Positions 25,042-34,100 of a stretch of DNA of 64,000 bases are shown piece after piece. The notes under the pieces are model-generated. The model did no database searches, had not been told where the DNA came from, and worked only from the letters and a program-made list of their open reading frames with translations. The position numbers and the translations under genes are program-made. The stretch's first letter is position 1; every line of letters begins with the position of its first letter. Source of the DNA: CAWDBV01 sp963800705 (GTDB lineage Bacteria; Actinomycetota; Thermoleophilia; Solirubrobacterales; 70-9); assembly GCA_963800705.1 (NCBI GenBank), contig CAWDBV010000005.1, positions 434,001-498,000 on the forward strand, written 5' to 3'.

Positions 25042-26042
25042 TTGTCTTCCCCCTTTGCGATCCGCTCCTCCTCGGCCTGGGCGAGGTGCACGCGCTCGAG
25101 GTAGAGCGCGAAACCGGCCGCGGGCAGCCCGCGGCCGTAGCGGCCGAGGAGCTCGTCGTAGCGGCCGCCGCCGCCGAGGATGTGGCCCAGGGCCGGGTCG
25201 TAGACCTCGAGGATCGCGCCGCTGTAGTAGCCGAGGTCGCGCAGAAGCCCGAGGTCGAGCTGGACGCGGTCGGCGACACCGCGCTTCTCGAGCGCCTCGT
25301 AGGTCGCTCGCAGGCGCCCGGTGGCGCGCTTCACGGCCTCGCCGCCGAGCTCGCCGGCGCGGTCGAGGATCTCGGCGCCGCCGCGCAGGCCGGGCAGCGA
25401 GAGCAGGGTCTCGCGGCGCCCGGTGCCGATCGGCTCGAGCTCGGAGACGGCAGCGTCGAGGCCGACGAGGTCGTGGGCGGCGAGCCGGTCGAGAATCCGC
25501 TCGCGGTCCTCATCGCCGACGTCGAGCTCGGCGAGCAGCTGGCGGTATAGGTCGGCGTCGCCGAGCCCGATCACCGCGCGGGTCAGCCCGGCGGCGTCGA
25601 GCGCCGCGCAGAGGACCTCGATCACCTCGGCGGTCCCGTCGGGAGCCTCGGCGCCGATCAACTCCACCCCGGCCTGCATGAACTCGCGCATCTGGCCGCC
25701 CTGCGGGCGGACGGCGCGGTAGGCGTGGCCGATGTAGAAGAGCCGGAACGGCGGCTCGGCGTTTGCGTAGCGGGCCGAAACCAGGCGCGCAATCGGGATC
25801 GTCATGTCGGTGCGCATCGCGAGCAGATCGCCGCGCTCGTCGAAGAAGCGGTAGGCAGACGCCACCGCGCGCGGGTCGCCGCGTTCGAGAACTTCGTCGT
25901 ACTCGATCGCCGGCGTCGCGACCTGGCCGTAGCCGCGCTCCTCGAACACCTCGCAGAGCGAGGCCTCTAGCTGGCGCAGCTCGCGCATCTCGTCCGGGAG
26001 CACGTCGCGTGTGCCCGGGGGTATGGGATGCAGATCGGTCAT
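25038..26042 (-). CDS. hisZ: ATP phosphoribosyltransferase regulatory subunit (HisRS-like)
   Basis: 334 residues. It resembles the catalytic core of histidyl-tRNA synthetase: PPGTRDVLPDEMRELRQLE, the motif 2-like RLFYIGHAYRAVRPQGGQMREFMQAG, GLGDADLYR, and GRYDELLGRYGRGLPAAGFAL near the end. It lacks the C-terminal anticodon-binding domain, so it is HisZ, the partner that gives short HisG activity and histidine feedback. ATG 26042 follows AAGGTGG; a GTG at 26051 is possible. First gene of hisZ-G-D-B-H-A. Confidence 0.92.
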   Translation of the reverse strand: MTDLHPIPPGTRDVLPDEMRELRQLEASLCEVFEERGYGQVATPAIEYDEVLERGDPRAVASAYRFFDERGDLLAMRTDMTIPIARLVSARYANAEPPFRLFYIGHAYRAVRPQGGQMREFMQAGVELIGAEAPDGTAEVIEVLCAALDAAGLTRAVIGLGDADLYRQLLAELDVGDEDRERILDRLAAHDLVGLDAAVSELEPIGTGRRETLLSLPGLRGGAEILDRAGELGGEAVKRATGRLRATYEALEKRGVADRVQLDLGLLRDLGYYSGAILEVYDPALGHILGGGGRYDELLGRYGRGLPAAGFALYLERVHLAQAEEERIAKGEDK

Positions 26043-26099
26043 CTCGCCCACCTTAGTTGCGCGTCGGCGTCGGACCCGCAGAGCGGGCTGCAGGCGGGC

Positions 26100-27401
26100 C
26101 TACGCGGGTACGGGCTCGACCGCGACGCGGTCGATGCGGGCGCCGAGGTCGCGCAGGCGCAGGTCGATGCGTTCGTAGCCGCGGTCGATCTGGAGCACGT
26201 TGCCGATCTCCGAGGTGCCATCGGCCGCCAGCGCCGCGATGAGCATCGCCATCCCGGCGCGGATGTCGGGGCTCTCCAGTCGCTCCCCGTGAAGCCGGCT
26301 CGGACCGTCGACGATCGCCCTGTGGGGATCGCACAACGTGATCCGAGCGCCCATCGCGACGAGCTTGTCGACGAAGAACAGCCGGTTCTCGAACATCTTC
26401 TCGAAGATCAGGATCGTCCCCTCGGCCTGGGTGGCGAGCGCGAGCGCGATCGAGGTCAGGTCGGCGGGGAAAGCAGGCCAGGGGCCGTCGTCGATCTTCG
26501 GGATCGCTTCGCCGATGTCGTCGCGGATCGCGAGCTTCTGCTCGGGCGGGACGAGGAGGTCGTTCCCTTCGATCATCGACTGTAGGCCGAGCCGGCGGAA
26601 CTGCCGCCTGATCATCTCGAGGTCGTCGGGGTAGGTGTCGCGGATCCGCATCTCGCCGCCGGTCGCGGCGGCGAGCGCCATAAAGCTGGCGATCTCGATG
26701 TGGTCGGGGCGGATCGTGTGCTCGGCGCCGCCGAGCTTGTCGCGGCCGTGCACCGTCATCAGGTTCGAGCCGATCCCGTCGATCTTCGCCCCCATCGAGT
26801 CGAGCAGGCCAGCGAGGTCCTGGACGTGCGGCTCGCAGGCGGCGTTCATGATCGTCGTCGGTCCCGGCGTCAGCGCCGCGGCGAGGAGAGCGTTTTCGGT
26901 CCCCATCACCGAGGGCTCGTCCATGAAGATGCGGGTCGCCTTCAGGCCCTCGGGTGGCGCGCTGAGCTCGATCCAGTTGCCGCCGTCGACCTTTGCGCCG
27001 AGGTCGCGAAAGGCGTCGAGGTGCGGATCGAGGCGGCGGCGGCCGATCGTGTCGCCGCCGGGAGGCGGCATCCTGGCCTCGCCGTAGCGGGCGAGCAGCG
27101 GCCCGGCGGCGAGGAACGACGCCCGGATCCGGGTCGAGGCTTCCTCGTCGACCTCGGTCTCGCGCACGGCGTCCGCCTGCAGCGTGACCTCGTGGTCGCC
27201 GTTCCAGGCGACCTTTACACCGAGCTGCTCGAGCAGGCTGAGCATCGATTCGACGTCGCGGATCCGCGGCACGTTGCGAAGCACCAGCTGCTCCTCGGTG
27301 AGCAGGCAGGCGGCGAGGATCGGCAGGGCCGAGTTCTTGTTGCCGGCAGCGACGATCTCACCGGAGAGAGGCGCGCCGCCCTGGATTACGAACTTCTCCA
27401 T
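26100..27401 (-). CDS. murA: UDP-N-acetylglucosamine 1-carboxyvinyltransferase with Asp in place of the active-site Cys
   Basis: First committed step of peptidoglycan synthesis: enolpyruvyl transfer from PEP to UDP-GlcNAc. 433 residues, two inside-out alpha/beta barrels. Conserved parts: LSGEIVAAGNKNSALPILAA, ASFLAAGPLLARYGEARM, and the active-site loop PPPGGDTIGRRRLDPH, in which residue 117 is Asp (GAC at 27051-27053 on the minus strand). The usual residue is Cys, the target of fosfomycin. The start is ATG 27401, fixed by MEKFVIQGGAPLSG; the open frame to 27533 overlaps the divergent hydrolase and is not used. Confidence 0.96.
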   Translation of the reverse strand: MEKFVIQGGAPLSGEIVAAGNKNSALPILAACLLTEEQLVLRNVPRIRDVESMLSLLEQLGVKVAWNGDHEVTLQADAVRETEVDEEASTRIRASFLAAGPLLARYGEARMPPPGGDTIGRRRLDPHLDAFRDLGAKVDGGNWIELSAPPEGLKATRIFMDEPSVMGTENALLAAALTPGPTTIMNAACEPHVQDLAGLLDSMGAKIDGIGSNLMTVHGRDKLGGAEHTIRPDHIEIASFMALAAATGGEMRIRDTYPDDLEMIRRQFRRLGLQSMIEGNDLLVPPEQKLAIRDDIGEAIPKIDDGPWPAFPADLTSIALALATQAEGTILIFEKMFENRLFFVDKLVAMGARITLCDPHRAIVDGPSRLHGERLESPDIRAGMAMLIAALAADGTSEIGNVLQIDRGYERIDLRLRDLGARIDRVAVEPVPA

Positions 27402-27426
27402 CGGCTGGGCTAGGGTAACGCCCGCT

Positions 27427-28479
27427 ATGAAGCGGCGTTGGAAGATCGCTATCGGGGTCGTGATCGCATTTGTGGCTCTCCTGAGCCTTAACGCGATCGC
27501 GCTCAACAACCAGACCAAGGGCGCCGAGGTCACCGTCGACGGCGCCCAGATCGTGAGCGCGTTCGGCGGCGACGTCCAGGTGACCGACAGCCGCGGCGAA
27601 GGATCTCCGATCGTGCTTCTGCACTGCTACTCGTGCTCGACGCACTGGTGGGAAGAGCTCGAGCCGCTGCTCGAGAAGCACCACCGCGTGATCAGCATCG
27701 ACCTGATCGGCCACGGCGGCTCCGAGAAGCCCGCCGCCGGCTACTCGATGACCGATCAGGCGAGCACGGTCGCATCGGTGCTGAGCGGGCTCGGGGTCAG
27801 CAACGCGACGGTTGTCGGGCACTCGATGGGATTCGCGGTTGCGACCGCGCTCGCCGAGGAGAGCCCCGGGCTGGTGGCGAGGCTCGTCGACATCGACCAG
27901 GCCCCGAGCGATGACTTCGGCTCCCCGCCCTTCCTCGCCCAGCTCAGCTATGTGCCGCTGATCGGCCAGGCGATGGCGAGGGTGACGCCCGATTTCGCGG
28001 TCCGCGATGCCTACAAGGAGGCTTTCGCGCCCGGCTTCAACTTCGCGAACGGCTTCGAGAACCCCGACCAGCCGGTCGACGACCAGAAGGCGATGACCTA
28101 CACCTCGTTCAAGAAGTCGGCTCAGGAGTCGGACGACTTCGGTGCCGAGCAGCCGCTCGACGAGCGCCTCGCCGGGCTCGGCATCCCGCTGCTCGTGATC
28201 ATGGGCGCCGAGGATCAGCTCTACGACGACCCGCAGGAGGCCGCCGATGCGTACAAGGACGTGCCCGGGGCCCAGATCACGATGATCGAGGGATCCGGCC
28301 ACTCGCCGAATGTCGAAAAGCCCGAGGAGACCTCGGCGCTGATCCTCGAGTTCGCCGCCGACCCCGGCGACGAGCACGTGCCGCCGGCCAAGCAGGACGA
28401 GTTCGTGCCGCCGAACAAGCAGCAGGCGCCGGCGAAGGGCGGCAAGAAGAAGCAGAAGCAGGCGCCGGCGGCGCCCTAG
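27427..28479 (+). CDS. Exported alpha/beta hydrolase with basic C-terminal tail
   Basis: 350 residues from ATG 27427. An N-terminal signal anchor (about 5-25, IAIGVVIAFVALLSLNAIAL) precedes an alpha/beta hydrolase domain. Motifs: VLLHCYSCSTHWWEEL, DLIGHGGSEKP, the nucleophile elbow VVGHSMGFAVA, acid region IMGAEDQLYDDP, and the catalytic His in GSGHSPNVEKPEE. The last 40 residues are Pro/Lys/Gln-rich (KGGKKKQKQAPAAP). It diverges from murA with 25 bases between starts, so its promoter lies within murA or overlaps it. Substrate unknown. Confidence 0.85.
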   Translation: MKRRWKIAIGVVIAFVALLSLNAIALNNQTKGAEVTVDGAQIVSAFGGDVQVTDSRGEGSPIVLLHCYSCSTHWWEELEPLLEKHHRVISIDLIGHGGSEKPAAGYSMTDQASTVASVLSGLGVSNATVVGHSMGFAVATALAEESPGLVARLVDIDQAPSDDFGSPPFLAQLSYVPLIGQAMARVTPDFAVRDAYKEAFAPGFNFANGFENPDQPVDDQKAMTYTSFKKSAQESDDFGAEQPLDERLAGLGIPLLVIMGAEDQLYDDPQEAADAYKDVPGAQITMIEGSGHSPNVEKPEETSALILEFAADPGDEHVPPAKQDEFVPPNKQQAPAKGGKKKQKQAPAAP

Positions 28480-28485
28480 CCGCGC

Positions 28486-28839
28486 CTAGCTGTAGCGGCC
28501 GCCGGCCTTCGCCCAGTCGTTCATGTGCTCGACCGAGCAGAAGCCGTCGGCGATCCGGTGCTCGCCGCGGTGGCGGACGAGCAGCACGTGGACGTCTGTG
28601 AGCTCGGCGTCGCAGTGCGAACAGACACCCAACGGCGGCTCCTCCGCTTCGCGTCCGGGGCCGCCTTGCATCGCCATTTGAGGCGCCTTCCCCGTTTCCC
28701 AGTGGGCGCCCTGGAGCGCCCAGGGGATGACGTGCTCGAGCCGGCAGAAGACGGCGCGGCGCTCGCCCGCCGGCTCGTAGGCGCGGAAGCCGTCGTCGGC
28801 CTCGACCGCCTCCCCGCACCAGGTGCACTGCTCGTCCAT
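28486..28839 (-). CDS. Small Cys-rich (zinc-ribbon-like) protein
   Basis: 117 residues from ATG 28839 (the frame is open to 28887). Paired Cys motifs are visible: CTWCGEAVE at the N-terminus, AVFCRLEHVIPWAL, CSHCDAELTD, and GFCSVEHMNDWA near the end. This makes two possible zinc ribbons, each of the form CxxC...FC-x-EH. It resembles actinobacterial hypothetical proteins with CxxC and FC-EH pairs. The gene converges on the hydrolase with only six bases between stops. Function not known. Confidence 0.7.
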   Translation of the reverse strand: MDEQCTWCGEAVEADDGFRAYEPAGERRAVFCRLEHVIPWALQGAHWETGKAPQMAMQGGPGREAEEPPLGVCSHCDAELTDVHVLLVRHRGEHRIADGFCSVEHMNDWAKAGGRYS

Positions 28840-28928
28840 ACGCAGATTTCTACCCCAACCCAACCCGGCCGAGGAAAAACCCGGCACCCCCGGAGGGCGT
28901 AGCCCGAGGAGGTGGCCGGTTCATGAAA

Positions 28929-28958
28929 AGCGAAAGGACCCACTTGCGCGGGCCCTTT
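28929..28958 (-). terminator. Rho-independent terminator after the lipoprotein gene
   Basis: AAAGGACCC (28933-28941) and GGGCCCTTT (28950-28958) pair over nine positions with one mismatch. On the minus strand the stem is followed by TTTCGCTTTTC, a U-rich tract. It lies about 120 bases beyond the lipoprotein stop at 29077. The region 28840-29076 holds no gene that I can support. Confidence 0.55.
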
Positions 28959-29076
28959 CTGGAACAACGTTTCCGTTGTTCGTTGAGAAGAAATCTACCA
29001 CCGGGTTCGTGGCCTGGCAAGCGACAACCGTCGACGATCCCGCAATTTGGACAAAAAGAGCTGGAACGCGGGTCGC

Positions 29077-29554
29077 CTAGACGATCGGGCCCTCGACCTC
29101 GGGCGGATCGGAGGCGCGGCGCCACTGGAGGATCTTCCCGTCCTCGATCCGGAACGCGGTCCGCGCCTCGCTGCCGACCCCCGGCCCGCAGCGACCGGGA
29201 CCGGGGCGCTCGGTGAGCTCGAAGGTGGCGACGATCAGCTCACCGGCGGCCTCGGTGTCGGTGAGCTTCGCCCCGCAGGGCAGCGCCTCGTTGAAGGCGA
29301 CGACGTCCTCGCGGGTCTCCATGACGATCGGCGGCGTCCCGTTCTGGGCGGTGCTCGGCAGCTCGAAGAAGTCGGCGGCCTTCTCGATCTCGCCCATCCG
29401 CAGCCTGCTCGGCCCAATCCTCGATCACCATCACCTCGGCGGCATCGGCCTCCCCTCCCGCGGCCTCGCCCTCCGACTCGCCCCCGCCGTCCCCTCCCCC
29501 GCATCCGGCGATCGCGGCCGTCGCCAGCAGCATCGGGATCGGGAGCCTGCGCAT
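29077..29554 (-). pseudogene. Small lipoprotein of unknown function, frame broken once
   Basis: The gene should begin at ATG 29554 with a lipoprotein signal, LPIPMLLATAAIAGCGGGDG, where the Cys at residue 17 would be lipidated and the signal cut by LspA. A Gly/Glu/Ala-rich linker follows, up to VMVIEDWAEQ. The rest (RMGEIEKAADFFELPS to EVEGPIV) is in the next frame. One extra base near 29405 explains this; without it the frame gives 158 residues, of which the downstream part may be an SnoaL/NTF2-like fold (ends in AFRIEDGKILQWRRASD). Listed as broken only because of this shift. It diverges from imuB. Confidence 0.65.
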
Positions 29555-29607
29555 CCGCTGATCATCGCAAGCGGGCGATTCCCCCTTGACCTTTCCGTCT
29601 CGATATA

Positions 29608-29621
29608 CGAACATACGTTCG
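29608..29621 (+). promoter_or_regulatory. LexA-binding SOS box of the imuB-dnaE2 cassette
   Basis: CGAACATACGTTCG matches the Gram-positive/actinobacterial SOS box consensus (CGAAC-RNRY-GTTCG) at every position, with inverted arms CGAAC/GTTCG. It lies 12 bases before the imuB ATG at 29634. A TTGACC (29586-29591) upstream could be a -35 element, in which case the box would cover the -10 region and repression by LexA would be direct. Confidence 0.8.
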
Positions 29622-29633
29622 ATACCCGTGACA

Positions 29634-30866
29634 ATGATCGCCTGTGCCCTCATCCCCCGCTTCGAGCTCACCAGCGCACTCGGTGAGGGACGCAAGGCGC
29701 TCCTGAAACGGCCGCTCGCGCTCGCCCCCGAGCCCGGGAGCGTCGGCCTGATCGGCGAGGTCTCGGGCGCCGCCGAGGCGCACGGGGTGCGGGCCGGGAT
29801 GCGGCTCGGCGAGGCGCTGTCGCGCTGCCCGGAGCTGGTGCTCGCCCCGGCCGACCCCGTCCGCACCGAGCGCGCCTGGGAGGCGGTCATCCGGCGGCTG
29901 GAGGGAATTGGCGCGGCGATCGAATCCGAGCGCCCGGGGGAGGCTTACTTCGAGGCCGGCGGTCTGCGCGGCCTCTGGGGCGGCGACCTCGAAGGCGTGC
30001 TCGCCCGCGCCCGGCGCGCGGTCTGCGCGGCACCACCGCAGGGCAAAGCCCGAGGAGGTGGCCGTTATGCGGTGAGGCTCGCCGCCGCCCCCTCCCGCTT
30101 CTGCGCCTACGCTGCCGCGAGCCGGACCAGGGGGCGCCCGGAAAAGCGGCCGATGATCGTCAGCGAGCGCCGCACCCGCTCCTATCTCGCCGGCCTGGAG
30201 GTGGGTCTCCTGCGCACGCGGATCGGCGACGAGCTGCCCGAGACGCTCGAGCGGCTCGGGATCCGCAAGCTCGGAGAGCTGGCGGCGCTCGATCGCGACG
30301 CCGTCGCCGACCGCTTCGGAAAGCTCGGCCTGCTCGCCCGCCGGCTGGCGCTCGGCGGCGACGCGGCGCTTCGCCCCGCTCGCGCGCACGAGCCGCTCGT
30401 CGCCGAGCTCGAGCTGCCGGATGCCTCCAGCGGGCTGCAGCTCGGGCGGGCGCTCGAGCTGCTCGTCGACAGGCTGTTCGCCGATCCCGGCCGCCGCGGC
30501 AGAACGGTGCGGCGGCTGCGGCTCTCGGCGCGGCTCGCCGCTGGAGGCGGCTGGCGCTGCGAGCGGACGCTGCGCCGCGCCTGCGCCAGCCCACGGATCG
30601 CGCGGCTCTCGCTCGACGGTGCGCTCGACGACCTGCCGGCCCCGGCCGAGCTGCTGCGGCTCGAGGCGACCGCGCTCGGGCCGCCGGCGGCCGAGCAGCT
30701 CTCCTTCGCCGGTCCCGAGCGCGAGCGGCGGCGGAAGCTCGGCGAGGCCGTCCGTCAGGCGCGCGCCGCGGGCGGGCGCGACGCCGTGCTGCGGGTGCTT
30801 GACGTCGACCCGACGTCGCGCCTCCCCGAGCGCCGCGCCGCCCTGACCCCGTTCCCCGAGCCGTGA
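29634..30866 (+). CDS. imuB: ImuB-type Y-family polymerase-like protein
   Basis: 410 residues from ATG 29634 (GTG 29628 is an alternative). It has the Y-family polymerase fold, MIACALIPRFELTSAL, VSGAAEAHGVRAGMRLGEALSRCPEL, and a helix-hairpin region LERLGIRKLGELAALD. The acidic DxD residues of active Y-family enzymes are absent from the first strand, as in ImuB, which serves as a clamp-binding adaptor and not as a polymerase. Residues after 270 match the ImuB-C extension. It works with DnaE2, encoded two genes downstream, in damage-induced mutagenesis. The LexA box is directly upstream. No imuA' gene is present. Confidence 0.9.
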   Translation: MIACALIPRFELTSALGEGRKALLKRPLALAPEPGSVGLIGEVSGAAEAHGVRAGMRLGEALSRCPELVLAPADPVRTERAWEAVIRRLEGIGAAIESERPGEAYFEAGGLRGLWGGDLEGVLARARRAVCAAPPQGKARGGGRYAVRLAAAPSRFCAYAAASRTRGRPEKRPMIVSERRTRSYLAGLEVGLLRTRIGDELPETLERLGIRKLGELAALDRDAVADRFGKLGLLARRLALGGDAALRPARAHEPLVAELELPDASSGLQLGRALELLVDRLFADPGRRGRTVRRLRLSARLAAGGGWRCERTLRRACASPRIARLSLDGALDDLPAPAELLRLEATALGPPAAEQLSFAGPERERRRKLGEAVRQARAAGGRDAVLRVLDVDPTSRLPERRAALTPFPEP

Positions 30867-31096
30867 AGCGGCTCTACCGCCCGAAGCGGGTGTCGGTCGA
30901 GGCCGCAGACGACGGGATGCCGCGCCAGGTCGATGGGAAGCGGGTCAGCTCGGTGCGCGAGGAATGGCTGGTCGAGGACGGTTGGTGGGCCGGCCCGGGG
31001 CTGCGGCGGCGCTACTTCGAACTCGTGCTCGAGGACGGCAGCGACGTCGTCGTCTTCCATGAGCCCGACGGCGAGTGGTATCGGCAGCGGGCCTGA
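30863..31096 (+). CDS. DUF6504-type small protein of the mutasome cassette
   Basis: 77 residues from GTG 30863, overlapping the imuB stop by 4 bases. It is rich in Arg, Glu and Trp: RPKRVSVEAADDGMPRQVDG, EEWLVEDGWWAG, RRRYFELVLEDG, VVFHEPDGEWYRQRA. Small proteins of this sort are typically found between Y-family-like genes and dnaE2 in actinobacteria (DUF6504). Role unknown. The stop is 4 bases before the dnaE2 ATG. Confidence 0.75.
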   Translation: MKRLYRPKRVSVEAADDGMPRQVDGKRVSSVREEWLVEDGWWAGPGLRRRYFELVLEDGSDVVVFHEPDGEWYRQRA

Positions 31097-31100
31097 GCCG

Positions 31101-34100
31101 ATGGACCCCGTAGAGCTCCACTGTCACTCCGCCTACTCGTTCGGGGACGGCGCCTCGCTGCCGACCGAGCTCGCGTCGAGCGCCGCCGAGCTCGGCTACT
31201 CGGCGCTGGCGCTCACCGACCACGACGGCCTCTGGGGGGCGATGGAGCACGCCCACGCCTGCAAGGGGGCCGGGATCAAGGCGATCGTCGGCGCCGAGAT
31301 GACGATCGAGGCGCCCGGGGACGATCCGTTCCACTTGACGCTGTTGGTCGAGGACGCCGAGGGGTGGCGAAACCTCTGCCGCCTGGTGACCGAGTCACAC
31401 CGGGGGACCCGCGACAACGCCGCGCGCGACCCCCTCCCCCCTTCGCTCAGCCTGGAGTCATTGGAAGATCGAGCGGCCGGATTGGTATGTCTCTCCGGCT
31501 GCGCCCGCGACGGCGCCGCGGCGGGGCTCTGGGAGCGCGGCGAGCCGGCGGTCGCCGAGGGCCTGGCGCGGCGCCTGCTCACCGCCTTCGGCCCCGACCG
31601 CTTCCGGATCGAGCTGCAGCGCCCGCTGTGGCGGCGCGACCGGGCGCGCAACCGCTGGCTCGCCGAGCTCGGAGAGCGGCTCGGGGTGCCGTGCGTCGGC
31701 ACCGGCGACGTCCACGCCCACGATCGCTTCCGGGCCCGGCTCCAGGACGCGCTCGTCGCGGCCCGGCTCGGCTCCAGCCTCGACGAGACCGAGGGGGTTC
31801 GGCGCGGCAACGCCACCTCCACCCTTCTCTCCCCGGCCCAGCTCGAGCAGCGGTTCCGCGACCACCCGGAGGCGGTCGCCGAAGCGGCACGGCTTGCCGA
31901 GCGGCTCGGCTTCGACCTGAGCAGCGACCTCGGCTACCGCTTCCCCGGCTCCGAGGACCCCGACGCCGACTACAAGCTCGCCGAGCTCTGCAGGGTGCGG
32001 CTCGCGCGTCGCTACGCCGGCAAGCCGCAGCGGCGCAAGGCCGAGCTGCGGCTCGAAGAGGAGCTGCGACTGATCCGCTCGCTCAATCTCTCGGGCTTCT
32101 TCCTCCTCCACCACGACATGCTCGAGCTCGCGCGCGAGGTCGCGATCGAGGTCCGGGGCGCCGGAACGGTGCGGGCCCTGCTGCCGCCGGGGCGCGGCCG
32201 CGGTTCGAGCGTCAGCTCGATCGTCTGCTACCTGACCGGGCTCTCGCACATCGATCCGGTCGAGAACGAGCTCTTCCTCGGCCGCTTCCTGAACGAGGAG
32301 CTCCGCGACGCGCCCGACATCGACCTCGACTTTCCGCGCGACGTCCGCGAGGTGCTGATCCCCCGCGTTCACGAGCGCTACGGGCAGGAGCGCTCGGCGC
32401 TGGTCGCCGCCTTCGCGACCTATCGGGTCCGGGGCGCTGTCCGCGACCTCGGCAAGGCGCTCGGGCTGCCGCAGGGAGAGATCGAGCGGGTGGCAAAGGC
32501 GAGCGACGTCTACGGGTCCGGGGAGGAGTTCGAGCGCGGGATCGAGGCCGCGCTCGGTCACCGGGCGCGCTCGCCGCGCTGGCAGGCGCTGGTCGAGCTC
32601 GTCGCCGAGGCGCTCGGTCTGCCACGACATGTCTCCCAGCACCCCGGGGGCATGGTCATTTCAACTGGTCAGTTGATTGATTTGTGCCCGGTGCAGCCGG
32701 CGGCGATGGAGGGACGCCAGATCGTGCAGTGGGACAAGGACTCGTGCGCCGACGCCGGCTTCCTGAAGATCGACCTGCTCGGGCTCGGGATGCTGTCGGC
32801 GGTCGAGCGCTGCGTCGAGGAGATCGCGCGGGTGCGCGGCGAGCGGATCGACCTCTCGCGGATCCCGCTCGACGACGAGCCGGTCTGGGAGGCGATTCGG
32901 GCAGCGGAGACGACCGGTGTCTTCCAGATCGAGAGCCGCGCGCAGATGCAGATGCTGCCGCGGACGCTGCCCGAGGACCTCGACGACCTGACCGTCCAGG
33001 TGGCCCTGGTGCGGCCGGGGCCGATCCAGGGCGGCGCCGTCCATCCCTACATCGAACGGCGCAAGCGGCTGCGCCAGGACCCCTCCTACGAAGTCCCCTA
33101 CGAGCACCCCTCGCTGGAGCCGGCGCTGCGAGACACGCTCGGAGCGATCGTCTTCCAGGACCAGGTGCTCGAGGTGGCGATCGCGCTCGCCGGCTTCAGC
33201 CCCGGCGAGGCCGAGGGGCTGCGGAGAGCGATGAGCCGGCGGCGTTCGGAGGCGGCGATCCGGGCCTACCGGGAGCGGTTCATCGAGGGTGCGGAGCGAC
33301 GCGATGTACCGAGGGCGACCGCCGAGCGGGTCTTCGAGCAGATCCAGGGGTTTTCGGGCTTCGGCTTTCCGAAGTCGCACTCGGCGGCCTTCGGGCTGCT
33401 GGCCTACCAGTCGACCTGGCTGCGGGTCCACTACGGGCCGGAGTTTCTGTGCGGGCTGCTCAACGAGCAGCCGATGGGCTTCTATCCGCCCGACGCGCTC
33501 GTCCACGAGGCGCAGCGGCGCGGGATCGAGATAAGGGGCCCGGACGTGAACGCGAGCCTGGTCGAATGCCACGTCGAAGGAAACGCCGAGGCGGTGCGCA
33601 TCGGCCTCGGCTACGTGGCCGAGGTCAAGGGCGAGGAGGTCGAGGGGCTGGTCGCCGAGCGCGAGGGCGGCGGGCCCTACGCGGCGCTCGCCGAGCTGGC
33701 GGCGCGCAGCGGCGCCGGGCCCGCGGCGCTCGAGCGGCTCGCGTGGGCCGGCGCCTGCGACGAGCTCGCGGCGCAGGAGCCGGCGCGGCGGGCGCCGCTG
33801 TGGACGCTGGGTGGATCGGCGACCGGGAGGCGGGAGCGCGAGGGCACCCAGCTCGCGCTGGCGCTCGACGGCGCCCCGGTGCCGGGCGGACGCGGCTTCG
33901 CCGGGTTCTCGCTGCCGGCGCTGGCACCCTGGGAGCGTGTCGTCGCCGACTACCGCTCGACCGGGATGACGCTCGGCGAGCACCCGATGGAGCTGTTGCG
34001 CCAAGGGCTCGGTGAGGACGTGCTGACCAGCCGCGGGCTCGAGCGCGCCGGGGACGGCGCGCTGCTCGAGGTCGCGGGGATGGTCGTCGCCCGCCAGCGC

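Noticed and set aside
25038..26042. Histidyl-tRNA synthetase (hisS)
   Set aside because: The anticodon-binding domain is missing and the gene overlaps a short-form hisG, so HisZ fits better.
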